Counted from the stretch's first letter, positions 45,670 through 55,339 are shown. The stretch: DNA of 64,000 nucleotides from Kordiimonadaceae bacterium (GCA_024236295.1 JACKKT010000001.1:280871-344870); one strand, 5' to 3'. Made by a program: numbers and translations. Notes: generated from the sequence alone by a model not told the origin.

Positions 45670-46293
45670 TTATATCCTGCCCGCAACCGGGATTAAGGCA
45701 CCATTGATACCAGAAGCCATATCAGACGTTAAAAAAACCATCTGGTCAACCAGTTCCTTAGTTGTTACCCATTTTGAAAAGTCGGCTTCTTTCATATTTT
45801 CCCGATTTACAGGTGTATCAATGATTGACGGTAGTATGGCATTCACCGTTACGTGGTCACCCGTTTCCGAGGCCAAAACCTCGGTAAAGCGCATAACGGC
45901 TGATTTTGAAATCGCATATGCGGCCATGCCCGGACCGGGATTAATGGCCCCGGTGGCCCCTATGTTGATTATTCTTCCAGATTTTGAATTTTCAATTTTT
46001 TCAAGTGCTGCCATAGTAACATTATACATGGTTTTGAAATTTTTATTCAGTTGTTCTTCAAAATCACTATAGGAAGTGTGTCTGATTTCTTTCCAGATAA
46101 ACCCGCCGGCAATATTAATCAGCACGTCAATCGTTTCTATCCCATTAATCGCTTCCCGGACTTTATCATTGTCGGTCAGATCAATGCCCTCAAGGGTATG
46201 GATAACGTAGCCACCATGATCCCGGTAGGCGGTATAGGCCGCAGCGCCAAGAAAGCCGGAAGTTCCGGTGATGATGATTGATTTCTTTGTCAT
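45670..46293 (-). CDS. Short-chain dehydrogenase, possible dihydropteridine reductase
   Basis: 207 residues. Rossmann fold with SIIITGTSGFLGAAAY (cofactor motif TGxxGxxG), LINIAGGFIWKE near residue 59 (NAG replaced by IAG), and the active-site YAISKSAVMRF near 125 (YxxxK). The usual catalytic Ser region reads NIGATGAINPG, lacking a clear Ser. SDR enzymes use NAD(P)H to reduce carbonyls, and quinonoid dihydropteridine reductase is a member. Its place between phhA and phhB, within nine and 14 bp, makes pterin recycling the most likely role, but this is context-based. Confidence 0.8.
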   Translation of the reverse strand: MTKKSIIITGTSGFLGAAAYTAYRDHGGYVIHTLEGIDLTDNDKVREAINGIETIDVLINIAGGFIWKEIRHTSYSDFEEQLNKNFKTMYNVTMAALEKIENSKSGRIINIGATGAINPGPGMAAYAISKSAVMRFTEVLASETGDHVTVNAILPSIIDTPVNRENMKEADFSKWVTTKELVDQMVFLTSDMASGINGALIPVAGRI

Positions 46294-46307
46294 AATTCTG
46301 TCTTCCT

Positions 46308-47231
46308 TTAAACCGGTATTGCGCCACTGGTATGACCACCGCGAAGTGCGTATTCCTGTGATCCGCGCTGATAAATATGATCTGTATCCAGTATAGCAGA
46401 CGATGCATATTGAAATGAAGCGCCAATATTCTGGTAAATATCATCAAAGGGTCGCTCTTCGGTTTGCTTAAAAAGCTCCTCAAAACTATCGATGACAAAA
46501 TAACTTTGTTGAAGGTCGTCAATTTTATAATCGGTACGCATAACACGATCAACATTAAGGTGAATGCGGTTTGGAGATTTTGCTTCCAGAGAATACGGGC
46601 TTTCCTCGGCAGAAGATAAAATCCCTGCCCCGTAAATACGCAATCCGTCAATGCTATTGATCAGGCCGAATTCAACGGTGTACCAGTAAAGAGCACTTAA
46701 AGCCTTCAGATGATTATAGTCAAGTGCCTTCCACCCTGCTCTTCCGTATGCTTCCATATATCGGGCAAAAGAAGGATTGGTTAAAAGCGGTACATGACCA
46801 AAGACATCATGAAAAACATCCGGTTCTTCGATATAATCAATCTGTTCACGTTTTCTTATAAAATTCCCGGCTGGAAATCTTTTGTTTGCCAGATGATAAA
46901 AAAACACATGATCCGGAATCAGCATCGGCACTGGGACCACAGACCAGCCAGTAATTGACTTTAAAATTTTGTTGGTTTTCTTAAAATCCGGAATACCCCC
47001 ACTGTCAAAATTCAGAAGTTTGAGCCCATCAAAAAACTGCTCACATGCCCTGCCTTTTAATATATCAAGCTGCCTCTGAAATAGAATATCCCATGTTTTG
47101 TGTTCTTTTGCCTTATATTCCCGCTGTTTTGGTTCAAGCCAGTCATCTTTTAATCCGGCCGGCCTTTTTAAATTTGCCAGAAAAACCGATGTGGGTAATT
47201 CCGGTAATTTTGAATAATCATAATTGGTCAT
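46308..47231 (-). CDS. phhA: Phenylalanine 4-hydroxylase
   Basis: 307 residues, iron- and tetrahydropterin-dependent, converts phenylalanine to tyrosine. Family marks: KTNKILKSITGWSVVPVPML near residue 91, DVFHDVFGHVPLLTN near 139 with both iron-binding His, YWYTVEFGLI near 184 with the Glu ligand, and LRIYGAGILSSAEES. The bacterial monomeric length is right. The first 50 residues include KRPAGLKDDWLEPKQ. It begins an operon SDR-phhB and is divergent from an Lrp-type regulator across a 116-bp shared region, so that regulator is the likely controller. Confidence 0.95.
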   Translation of the reverse strand: MTNYDYSKLPELPTSVFLANLKRPAGLKDDWLEPKQREYKAKEHKTWDILFQRQLDILKGRACEQFFDGLKLLNFDSGGIPDFKKTNKILKSITGWSVVPVPMLIPDHVFFYHLANKRFPAGNFIRKREQIDYIEEPDVFHDVFGHVPLLTNPSFARYMEAYGRAGWKALDYNHLKALSALYWYTVEFGLINSIDGLRIYGAGILSSAEESPYSLEAKSPNRIHLNVDRVMRTDYKIDDLQQSYFVIDSFEELFKQTEERPFDDIYQNIGASFQYASSAILDTDHIYQRGSQEYALRGGHTSGAIPV

Positions 47232-47315
47232 TCGTAATATCCTGAGTGGTTTAATTTCCTATTATGCCCGATAATTTTGAAATATCTGCCTTATGTTTGA
47301 CTAAAATAATCAATA

Positions 47316-47335
47316 AATGATACGTTTGTTTCATT
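47316..47335. promoter_or_regulatory. Imperfect palindrome in the phhA/lrp divergent promoter
   Basis: aatgatac-gttt-gtttcatt: 8-bp arms with one mismatch and a 4-bp centre, 12 bp before the regulator start and about 85 bp upstream of phhA. AT-rich dyads of this size are bound by Lrp/AsnC dimers, so it may serve both autoregulation and control of phhA. This is inference. Confidence 0.4.
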
Positions 47336-47347
47336 ATTATTTTAAAA

Positions 47348-47818
47348 ATGAGCAAAATTATGAATCTTTCAAAAACTGATTTAAGAATTTTAAAAAATCT
47401 TCAGGACAAACCTTCACTATCTCAATCTGAGCAGGCAGATGATGTTGGAATGTCCCGGTCATCATATTGGCGTCATATAAGGGACATGGAGGATGCAGGA
47501 GTTATTCTTGGGAAAGTGCCCGTGTTAAATGCCCGGAAAATAGGTCTTAAAATTAGGGCAAATTGTGTTATAAGCCTTAACAATCACAGCAGTGAGACTA
47601 GGAAAAAATTTGAAAAACATATCCAGGAAATGCCCAATGTACTTGAGTGTTTTGCCACGTCCGGAGGTAAGGATTATATGTTGACTGTGGTGGCCCGAGA
47701 CATCGATAATTATTATGAACTAATGAGTTCAAGTATACTGGATAATCCGACAATCGAGTCTGCCCATACCAGTTTTGTGATGAAAAATATAAAAAGTACG
47801 ATGAGACTTCCCCTCTAA
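47348..47818 (+). CDS. Lrp/AsnC-family transcriptional regulator
   Basis: 156 residues. N-terminal helix-turn-helix (LSKTDLRILKNLQDKPSLSQ, then VGMSRSSYWRHIRDMEDAGV, residues about 6-52), followed by the RAM ligand domain (residues about 70-150: ANCVISLNNHSSE, VLECFATSGGKDYMLTVVAR). These proteins form octamers and often bind amino acids. It lies divergently from phhA, the arrangement seen for aromatic amino acid degradation regulators, so phenylalanine or tyrosine may be its effector. The ribosome-binding site is weak; a second Met four codons in is an alternative start. Confidence 0.9.
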   Translation: MSKIMNLSKTDLRILKNLQDKPSLSQSEQADDVGMSRSSYWRHIRDMEDAGVILGKVPVLNARKIGLKIRANCVISLNNHSSETRKKFEKHIQEMPNVLECFATSGGKDYMLTVVARDIDNYYELMSSSILDNPTIESAHTSFVMKNIKSTMRLPL

Positions 47819-48098
47819 AATTCAAGGATATGTTTAAAAAAATAGTTTAAAGGCCCATAAATAAAGCATTGCTTTTTCTAAAAAACGGTTATACGGTATT
47901 TTTGATTTTAAGTTATTGTACCTTTATGAGGGGGTATTCTTTAAATAATTGCCGGTATAAACAAGGTTTGTTTAACCGAATAATAACAGGCCGGCGTTCT
48001 TAAAGTTATCGTTTCTTCATTATAAGCAAAATTAAAGTCTTTTCCGCAAAAATTTTTTTTAGTGGATTAAATAACAATATATTGAGGAAGTATAAGAA

Positions 48099-48305
48099 AT
48101 GGCTACAGGCACCGTTAAATGGTTTAACCCAAATAAGGGATACGGTTTTATTGCACCAGACGAAGGCGGAAAAGACGTGTTCGTACATATCTCTGCTGTT
48201 GAACGCGCAGGCATTGACAGATTGAACGACGGACAAAAAGTTAGTTACGAAATCGTTGAAAGCCGAGGTAAAGAAGCGGCAGACGAACTCAAACTCGTAG
48301 ACTAG
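48099..48305 (+). CDS. Cold-shock protein, CspA family (copy 2)
   Basis: 68 residues behind a tgagga site. RNP1 KGYGFIAP and RNP2 DVFVHISA are intact in a [14 protein letters not shown] start. It is 30-40 percent different from copy 1 by eye (for example [12 protein letters not shown] against [12 protein letters not shown]), so old paralogues. It is preceded by about 280 bp without a gene, which probably holds a long leader as in cold-inducible csp genes. A terminator follows. Confidence 0.94.
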   Translation: MATGTVKWFNPNKGYGFIAPDEGGKDVFVHISAVERAGIDRLNDGQKVSYEIVESRGKEAADELKLVD

Positions 48306-48330
48306 TAAAAAAATCATCTAAATTTATCAA

Positions 48331-48363
48331 CAGGAAAAGTCGTGTGATTACGACTTTTACCTG
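48331..48363 (+). terminator. Terminator of cold-shock gene 2
   Basis: caggaaaagtcg (48331-48342) pairs with cgacttttacctg (48351-48363) with a single bulged base and an eight-base loop. It lies 26 bp past the stop. The T run after the stem is weak. Confidence 0.7.
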
Positions 48364-48437
48364 TTACTTGATATGTATTTATTTGTCCTTACTTAATATC
48401 AATAATAATTATTATAGAGACGGATTAAGGGTATTAA

Positions 48438-49007
48438 ATGATCAAGCTTTTATTTCTTGCAGGCAGTGCCCGTGAGGCATCATTATCAAAGAAAGTTGCC
48501 AGAGCGGCTCATAAAATAGCCCTTGAAAAAGGTGTAGACGCTATCTTTATTGATCTTCGAGATTTTCCCATGCCGATTTATGACGGTGATCTGGAAGTTA
48601 GCGAAGGAATGCCTGAAAATGCCATCAGATTAAAGGAAATTTTTGCGAGCAGTGACGGGTATTTTATCGTAACGCCGGAATATAACAGTTTCTTTCCCCC
48701 GCTTCTAAAAAATGTCATAGATTGGATGTCCCGTTCTGACAACCGCCAAATTGGAAACCCTTATATTGAAAAAGTTGCTGCCATTGCCGGTTCTTCACCC
48801 GGGGTGATGGGGGGGATACGTTCCCTTGGCGCTCTTCGGTCATTGCTCAGCATACTGGGTGTTCATGTTGTTCCGACCCAGGTGGCCGTGGGCAGTGCGG
48901 CAAATGCCATAGATAAAAATGGTAATTTTGCCGATGAACGCCAGCGGACAATGATCACGGCCAGTATTGACCAGCTTATTAAAACGGCAACAGCATTAAA
49001 ATCTTAA
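48438..49007 (+). CDS. NADPH-dependent FMN reductase family protein
   Basis: 189 residues. Flavodoxin-like fold: IKLLFLAGSAREASLSKKVA at the start (FMN phosphate loop), DLRDFPMPIYDGDLE near residue 38 and FIVTPEYNSFFPPLLKNVID near 75 (the TPEYN motif), then VAAIAGSSPGVMGG. It reduces FMN, quinones or azo compounds with NAD(P)H in the cytosol. A reasonable agacgg site precedes the ATG. The 3' end overlaps the convergent aminotransferase gene by four bases. Physiological substrate unknown. Confidence 0.9.
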   Translation: MIKLLFLAGSAREASLSKKVARAAHKIALEKGVDAIFIDLRDFPMPIYDGDLEVSEGMPENAIRLKEIFASSDGYFIVTPEYNSFFPPLLKNVIDWMSRSDNRQIGNPYIEKVAAIAGSSPGVMGGIRSLGALRSLLSILGVHVVPTQVAVGSAANAIDKNGNFADERQRTMITASIDQLIKTATALKS

Positions 49008-52000
49008 AGTCCTTCTTTTTTTAAGCGGATAAAAGCTTTCTCCAGTTTGGATAGGAATATGTCTGCTTCCCGCATACCGAACACCATAGGAGGTTTCCCC
49101 TTCAGAACATTCTCATATGGGCCATCGGTCGAAAAAAGGACGCCGTCTTCACGCAAATACTGAACAATAGCAGATGCCTCATCTGGTGCCCGTTCTTTTG
49201 TGTTCCTGTCCCTGACCAGTTCGGCACCAAAAAACATGCCGCAGCCACGGACATGGCCAATCAACGGGTACCGATCCATCATATCACGTATGCCGTCCAT
49301 TATATGGCTTCCGGTTTCAATGGCTTTTTCCATCAGCCCTTCCCCCTCTACCACATCAAGCACGGCCATACCAATGGCACAAGAAACGGGATTACCGCCA
49401 AAGCTGTTGAAATATTCCATACCGTTTGCAAATTTATCGACAATTTCACGTGTGGTGACAACACCGGCCATAGGGTGACCATTACCAAAAGGTTTGCCGA
49501 ATGTGACAATATCGGGAACGACACCCTGAAGTTCAAAAGCCCACATATGGTTGCCAACTCTGCCAAAGCCGGTTTGGACTTCGTCAGCAATACATAGGCC
49601 ACCTGCCGCGCGGATTTTAGCGTATGCCGCTTTTAAATATCCGTCAGGGTAAACCACTTGCCCGCCAACACCGGCAATGCTTTCGGCGATAAAGGCGGCT
49701 GGTCCCTGCCCGGTTTTATCGATCAGATCGGCAATCTGAATGTCTATGTCGGCGGCATAACCCTTACCACTTTTTTCCGAATAATCATTAAAGCGCCCCT
49801 GATAAGGGTCCGGAAATTCGGCAATTCGAGTGTTATCAGGGCGACCGGTTCCACCCTTGCGGTTAAATTTATAGGGGCTTATTTCAACGGTCGCATTGGT
49901 ATTTCCGTGATAGCCCCAGTCAACAACGACAGTAGTTTTACGTCCCGTATAATGACGGGCAAGTCGCAGCGCCAGTTCATTTGCCTCCGAGCCGGAATTG
50001 GTAAAAAACATGACCGATAACGGGTCCGGCATCGTGTTTGTGACCCTTGATGCCAGTTTATTGATACCGTTATAAAGATAGCGTGAATTGGTATTGAGCT
50101 TTGCGGCCTGATCACACAGGGCATTGACTACATGTGGATTACAGTGACCAACATGGGTAATATTATTAACGCAGTCAAGAAACGCTCGGCCCGACGCATC
50201 ATAAAGATAGGCCCCTTTACCGCGGACAATATGCAGATGTTTTTTATAGGCAACACTTAAGGAAGGAGCCAGCACCTTACGGCGGGCTTCCATCATGTCA
50301 TCAATGGTGAGTTTCGGCTTTTCAAAGCTTTCGGGGATAAATCCCAAAATCAGATTGGGGTCCGGGCAAATTTCCTGCCAAACGTCCCAGACGTCTGGAG
50401 AGCAAATGCCGGGATAATTTCCGTCCTCAATTTCAAGCAGGTCAGAAATCAGCTGAAAATGCAGATGTGGGGTCCAGCCGCCATTTTCATGAATTTCACC
50501 TAATGTGGCGATATAATCCCCGGCGCTGACCTTATCACCGGGTTTTAAATGATCTGTACTCTGACGGTTTAAATGCCCATAAAGCGTGTAAAATTCCGGT
50601 CCATCCCCGATTTTATGACTTAAAATAAGCACGGTTCCATAATCAAAGGGAAGATCATTGCTGGCAATGCTTATGACTTTGCCATCAATTGGGGCATATA
50701 TTTTTTCAGGCGCCCGAAGCCAGATATCAATAGCCAGATGTGTTGTGCGTGGCTCAGAACTCCCCACACCATCAAACCCGCTGTCAAAAATGAAAGATGT
50801 CCGATTTTCCCCGTAATTGCCTATCCCGTAACGGGCATCATTCTGGTCAAGAAAGCCACGAACCCACTCTGCATGTTTATGACCGTCCTGAATGTATTCA
50901 GTTCCTTCAGCACCTTTTCTGTTATCAAAAAGCACACGAGGCTCGCTTTGAAGGTCAAAATCGAACATACTTTGACCGCTTATATTCTCAAGCGACTTAA
51001 CAATAGCATCATAGTTTCTGCTAGCACGGTAACCGCCAACTTTTCGGGCAAATGCAGACAAAAATGGCAACCCGATCTGTTGAACCCTTTTCAAGGTGCG
51101 AAGGGCCGGTGCCTGTGTCACCAACAGATAGTCTCTGTGTTCATCGCTACTGGCCTTCTTGGCCCGATGCGTGGAAATACAGACACTCATCACCAGCCGC
51201 ATAGAGGCCAGATCAAACAGCACCTCAAGTTCGTCTTCTGTTAGGGTGAATTCCTGTGTATAGCCGTTAATCAGTGCCCTTGTAACTGCAAAGAAATCAT
51301 CCACATCCATCATGGCATAGCCAAGGGTTATGGCCAATTCATTGACCTGTTTGGCAAATAACATATCCCCAAAATCAATCAAACCGCTGATTTTGTCGCC
51401 ACTGATCACCAGATTATAATTATTAGCGTCCGAATGTATAACAGCAGAGCGCATTTTTTTAAGCCTTGGCAATGCATGATTTTGATAACGGTCAAAAAAA
51501 GTGCGGATCAGTTCCCGGTTTTCCTCATTTTCAATTTCGTCGGCATAGTCCCTCACATTTAGCGCGGCATCAAGGTTCCATAAAAAATCCGGCTGGTGCG
51601 CTTTGGAATGGCCGAAACCCTGCATTGCCTTTGAAAAACGTCCCATGAAGCTGCCAAGATTTTGATAAAGATTTAGACTTTTTTCGCTGTCACCGAAAAT
51701 GTCGCCTTTGAGAAAAGTAATCAGCCGGACATAATTTTCACCATGTTTGAAAATTTCCTGCCCTGTCTTGCCTTTTATCACCGCAGGTACAGCAAGGGAT
51801 GGATCAAGTTCAGCAATATGATTTAGTACCGCATTCTGAAATTCCAGGAATTCCGGATCTTCGGCACGGTTGGCGATTTTAAGCACATATTCGCCCTCCT
51901 CAGTAATCAATCGGGCATTTTGATCCCGTTCACTGACCAGCGTTTTAATAATGCCAGATTTGTCAAAATAATCAGACGCAATTTTTGCAAGATCATCAGG

Positions 52001-52057
52001 GCTATATGATGGTGGGCGGCTTTCAAAAACTTCCATTTTTGTGCTTTCAGTATGCAT
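49004..52057 (-). CDS. Three-domain protein: aminoglycoside-phosphotransferase-like kinase, M23 peptidase, class III aminotransferase
   Basis: 1017 residues. Residues about 1-340: APH-like kinase with VIHSDANNYNLVISGDKISG (catalytic Asp) and LIDFGDMLFA. Residues about 420-550: M23 peptidase fold (TTHLAIDIWLRAPEKIYAPI, TPHLHFQLI), where the usual HxxxD reads HLAID and HLHF is kept. Residues about 590-1017: class III PLP aminotransferase with SGSEANELALRLARHY, ADEVQTGFGRVGNHMW and the PLP Lys in VTFGKPFGNG. Proteins with this triple layout are known in proteobacteria and related to ethanolamine-phosphate or hydroxylysine-phosphate lyases. A phosphorylated amino-alcohol substrate is plausible. 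No signal peptide. Confidence 0.88.
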   Translation of the reverse strand: MHTESTKMEVFESRPPSYSPDDLAKIASDYFDKSGIIKTLVSERDQNARLITEEGEYVLKIANRAEDPEFLEFQNAVLNHIAELDPSLAVPAVIKGKTGQEIFKHGENYVRLITFLKGDIFGDSEKSLNLYQNLGSFMGRFSKAMQGFGHSKAHQPDFLWNLDAALNVRDYADEIENEENRELIRTFFDRYQNHALPRLKKMRSAVIHSDANNYNLVISGDKISGLIDFGDMLFAKQVNELAITLGYAMMDVDDFFAVTRALINGYTQEFTLTEDELEVLFDLASMRLVMSVCISTHRAKKASSDEHRDYLLVTQAPALRTLKRVQQIGLPFLSAFARKVGGYRASRNYDAIVKSLENISGQSMFDFDLQSEPRVLFDNRKGAEGTEYIQDGHKHAEWVRGFLDQNDARYGIGNYGENRTSFIFDSGFDGVGSSEPRTTHLAIDIWLRAPEKIYAPIDGKVISIASNDLPFDYGTVLILSHKIGDGPEFYTLYGHLNRQSTDHLKPGDKVSAGDYIATLGEIHENGGWTPHLHFQLISDLLEIEDGNYPGICSPDVWDVWQEICPDPNLILGFIPESFEKPKLTIDDMMEARRKVLAPSLSVAYKKHLHIVRGKGAYLYDASGRAFLDCVNNITHVGHCNPHVVNALCDQAAKLNTNSRYLYNGINKLASRVTNTMPDPLSVMFFTNSGSEANELALRLARHYTGRKTTVVVDWGYHGNTNATVEISPYKFNRKGGTGRPDNTRIAEFPDPYQGRFNDYSEKSGKGYAADIDIQIADLIDKTGQGPAAFIAESIAGVGGQVVYPDGYLKAAYAKIRAAGGLCIADEVQTGFGRVGNHMWAFELQGVVPDIVTFGKPFGNGHPMAGVVTTREIVDKFANGMEYFNSFGGNPVSCAIGMAVLDVVEGEGLMEKAIETGSHIMDGIRDMMDRYPLIGHVRGCGMFFGAELVRDRNTKERAPDEASAIVQYLREDGVLFSTDGPYENVLKGKPPMVFGMREADIFLSKLEKAFIRLKKEGL

Positions 52058-52239
52058 TTATTTCAGATGCGCGCACCATAGCAGGCATTTATTGCCCTGT
52101 AAATTTACAAAAGGAGGATTTTGCGTCAGTTTTTATCCTCATAATCCGTTGATTTATGAGAAATAATCATCAATCGGTCTATACGGTCAAAATGGCATGT
52201 TATTTGCTTTAAAAAATAGAGAAATAAAAGGAAAAATAA

Positions 52240-55200
52240 ATGTCAGATGAAAATTCATTTCAATTAATCGGCTTTGGTGCTGATTTGCTTGGGGCTTATT
52301 ATAGTGCCAGGCAACAAACAAACTCTCTGCTGACATTACCACCTGTTCAGTCAAACGTATCCTTAAGCAAAACAAACAATGCCATTACACCATGGGATCA
52401 GGATACGGCAATTGAAGGCGAGCGGGCCAGTGAAAATCTTTCATCAAATGCTCTTTATAAACTGCTAACCAAGGATTATTCGGCAATAGCGAGTAAAGAT
52501 GAATTTATCAACAAGCTGACAAATTTAGTTTCCAAATCCAACCTGGATGTGGATAGCAAAGGATTATTTACTCTTTATAATGCCCTCAAAGATTTAAAGA
52601 CCATTGCTGAATATGCAGGCGATACAAGAACCTCTGAAAGCAAAATGGCGGCCCTTGAAGAACAGTTCAAGCTTGGACTTTCACAAGTAAAAGATTTTAT
52701 CAGTACCGAAGATTTTGATAAACTTACCCTTCTGTTCGGGGAAAAAAAGAATGGTGTAACGGCACAGGCTGGACTTGGAAAAAAAGAATATGATTTTGTT
52801 GGCCCAATCATCCATGAAGGCGCGATTGATGATCCCCTTTCAAAACTTTCCGGTGGGGAAACATTTACACTAACAATTACGACCCAAAAAACCGTTGCCG
52901 GTGTCACAACCGATGTAAACCAGGATTTTACTATTACCATTCCCACGGTTGCTGAAGACCGTACCCTTGAAGCCCTAACCGCACAGATTAACGCAAAAAT
53001 TCAAAGTATTAAAACCACCAATGATGATGGTGATGAAGTACCGCTTTATCACACACGCTTTTTTGCGGAGGAAGTCGAGAAAAATAAATTTGCGCTTAGA
53101 ATTAAAACGGATTTCAGCGAAGAGCTGAGCTTTGCCGCCCCCGATACAGAACCCGCACTATATATTACCGGAAATGTTAATCAGATTGATTTGACCACCA
53201 AGGAAATTAATCCGAATGTTCCAACTACGGCATTTGTAACCAAACTGACAAATTTGTCCGATGCTCAGGCAACACAGGAATATCAAAAGTCGATTTTTGC
53301 CACGGATGGTGAAGCCCTGCTGCTGCCGGAAAAGTCCCTGACAACTAAGGTTAATCCGCTTGACAGGGCATCAGAAACCAATGCAACGGCAATTGCCACT
53401 GACAGTGTCGGTAATTATTACACAATTGGTTCAACGGATGGACGATTTGCCAACCACCTAAATACTTCGGAAGACGGCGATGCGTTCCTGAACAAGTATG
53501 ATGCCAGTGGAAAACTGTTATGGAGCCGTCTGGTCGGCAGTCAGGGTCAGGGCAGCAGTTACGCAATCACCGTTGATGCAAACGATAACGTGATCATAGC
53601 CGGTCAGGCCGACAAACTGGACAAAGGTAAAAGCAATGACCCCCTCGCCTTAAGCAGTAATCTTTTTGCCGGTCAGGACAGTTTTGTTATTAAGTATAAC
53701 AGTGTCGGTACCCAGCAATGGATGTATTTAAATGATAAATATGGAACGGACGGTGCCGCAGGCATAACGACTGATGCGGATGGTAATGTCTATGTAACCG
53801 GAAACAAGAATGCTTATGAGCTTTCAGAGACCATTCCTGTCGGCAGTGATAATGCCTATGTTCTTAAACTGGATGGATCGGACGGTGAAAAAACTGACTA
53901 TGTTGAAATCGGGTCTTCAGATAGCGATTACGGCAAGTCGATTGCTGTTGCCGCAGATGGCAATATCATTATAGGCACTCAGGAGAATGGTCATTTTATC
54001 TTGCAGAAACTTGATAAAAACGATCTTTCCACTTCTCTTTGGTCCTATGATTACGGCGACTTGGGAGAAGGCGGTCAGGTTGGTAAAATTGCCGTTGATG
54101 GTAATCGCATTTATGTCTCAGGCAGCAGCAGTAATAGCCTCACAAATGGTGGCACTGAAATAAATGCTCCCATTGGCGGGGTTGATAATTTTGTTCTTGC
54201 ACTTGATGATGCAGGAAGCAGTGCCAGCACCGACTGGACCAAATTTATAGGCAGCAGTGGCACGGATAATAATGGGTCGCTTACTGTTGCAAATGGAAAA
54301 ATTTATATTACCGGTACGACAAACGGAAATGTTGACGGGAATGGACTTCAGGGGGGTACGGACAGTTTTGCAACAAAAATTGACGGAACCAGTGGCGCAA
54401 CCGATTGGATAAAACAAATTGGCTATTCGACTGAAAACAGGGAAGCCACCGGCATTGCGTTTGCGACACAGGGTTCATCGGTTTTAAGCAAACTGGGCCT
54501 TCCCATGGGGCAGTTTGACGAAGATGAAAAAAGAAATATTGAAACCCAGACAACGGCCCGGGCCGGAGATTATTTTTATATCAAGGTTAATGGACTAATC
54601 ACCAAAAAAATCGAAATTAAACAGGGGGATACCTACCGAACACTAGCCAACAGGATAAATCAGGCGTCATTCAGATATTTAAATGCATCCGTATCATTCA
54701 GCTCCGGCAGCAGTGCAGATTATGGAGTGACCGAACAGGAAGAATTTGATGCCAAAGCGGTTATTGAAGAAAAGCTTAAAAAAATTCAGAACGAGCGAAA
54801 CGGGATTAAGGAAGAAGAAAAATTTGAAGTCGCCCCCCTCGCCACTTATGGAAACAGCTTAAGAATTGCAACAAAATCGGGCGGACGTGTTGAAATTATT
54901 GCCGGTCGCGGTGAGCAGGATGCACTTAAAAAACTGGGACTTGACCCAACACTTGTCCTTTCAACAGAAGAGCTTTTTAATTTAAATGCCAATGGCGATG
55001 AAAATGACACGGCAAAAATCGGTGGGGTGTTTGCATTCAAACTGGATGATCGCTTTTCTGTTGCAGATAAAAGGGATGCCCGATATGTTGCCCAGCAGCT
55101 TGAATATGCAATCGGCGTTGTCAAGTCAGCTTATCGGTCACTGACCTATGACCCGATTGCCGAGCAGCTCAAAAAGGATGCCGCTAAAAAAACCGATGGT

Positions 55201-55299
55201 CCGGTGCCCCCTTACTTACAAAAACAACTTGCCAATTATCAGGACGGCCTTAACCGGCTTAATACACTATTGCCGCAAACAGGATCATTAATTGTCTAA
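52240..55299 (+). CDS. Large beta-propeller (SBBP-repeat) protein, possibly flagellar (FlaEY-like)
   Basis: 1019 residues, no signal peptide. Residues 1-150 are mostly helical (LLTKDYSAIASKDEFINKLT), 200-350 a beta-rich domain, and 370-740 contain repeated propeller blades of SBBP type: YYTIGSTDGRFANHLN, DAFLNKYDASGKLLWSRLVG, VYVTGNKNAYELSETI, NFVLALDDAGSSASTDW. The C-terminal part has flagellar hook-associated-like stretches (YFYIKVNGLITKKIEIKQGD) and ends in a helical tail. From memory, Caulobacter FlaEY, involved in flagellar filament organisation, has a similar size and SBBP repeats, so it may be exported by the flagellar system. This link is tentative. It is convergent with a chemoreceptor gene. 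Confidence 0.7.
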   Translation: MSDENSFQLIGFGADLLGAYYSARQQTNSLLTLPPVQSNVSLSKTNNAITPWDQDTAIEGERASENLSSNALYKLLTKDYSAIASKDEFINKLTNLVSKSNLDVDSKGLFTLYNALKDLKTIAEYAGDTRTSESKMAALEEQFKLGLSQVKDFISTEDFDKLTLLFGEKKNGVTAQAGLGKKEYDFVGPIIHEGAIDDPLSKLSGGETFTLTITTQKTVAGVTTDVNQDFTITIPTVAEDRTLEALTAQINAKIQSIKTTNDDGDEVPLYHTRFFAEEVEKNKFALRIKTDFSEELSFAAPDTEPALYITGNVNQIDLTTKEINPNVPTTAFVTKLTNLSDAQATQEYQKSIFATDGEALLLPEKSLTTKVNPLDRASETNATAIATDSVGNYYTIGSTDGRFANHLNTSEDGDAFLNKYDASGKLLWSRLVGSQGQGSSYAITVDANDNVIIAGQADKLDKGKSNDPLALSSNLFAGQDSFVIKYNSVGTQQWMYLNDKYGTDGAAGITTDADGNVYVTGNKNAYELSETIPVGSDNAYVLKLDGSDGEKTDYVEIGSSDSDYGKSIAVAADGNIIIGTQENGHFILQKLDKNDLSTSLWSYDYGDLGEGGQVGKIAVDGNRIYVSGSSSNSLTNGGTEINAPIGGVDNFVLALDDAGSSASTDWTKFIGSSGTDNNGSLTVANGKIYITGTTNGNVDGNGLQGGTDSFATKIDGTSGATDWIKQIGYSTENREATGIAFATQGSSVLSKLGLPMGQFDEDEKRNIETQTTARAGDYFYIKVNGLITKKIEIKQGDTYRTLANRINQASFRYLNASVSFSSGSSADYGVTEQEEFDAKAVIEEKLKKIQNERNGIKEEEKFEVAPLATYGNSLRIATKSGGRVEIIAGRGEQDALKKLGLDPTLVLSTEELFNLNANGDENDTAKIGGVFAFKLDDRFSVADKRDARYVAQQLEYAIGVVKSAYRSLTYDPIAEQLKKDAAKKTDGPVPPYLQKQLANYQDGLNRLNTLLPQTGSLIV

Positions 55300-55326
55300 A
55301 AGCGGACTAATCAATAATCCGCTTTT
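55298..55326. terminator. Bidirectional terminator
   Basis: aaaagcgga (55298-55306) pairs perfectly with tccgctttt (55318-55326) around an 11-base loop, flanked by A/T-rich DNA. It lies at the end of the propeller gene and just before the end of the convergent chemoreceptor gene. Confidence 0.75.
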
Positions 55327-55339
55327 AAATGATCATTTG

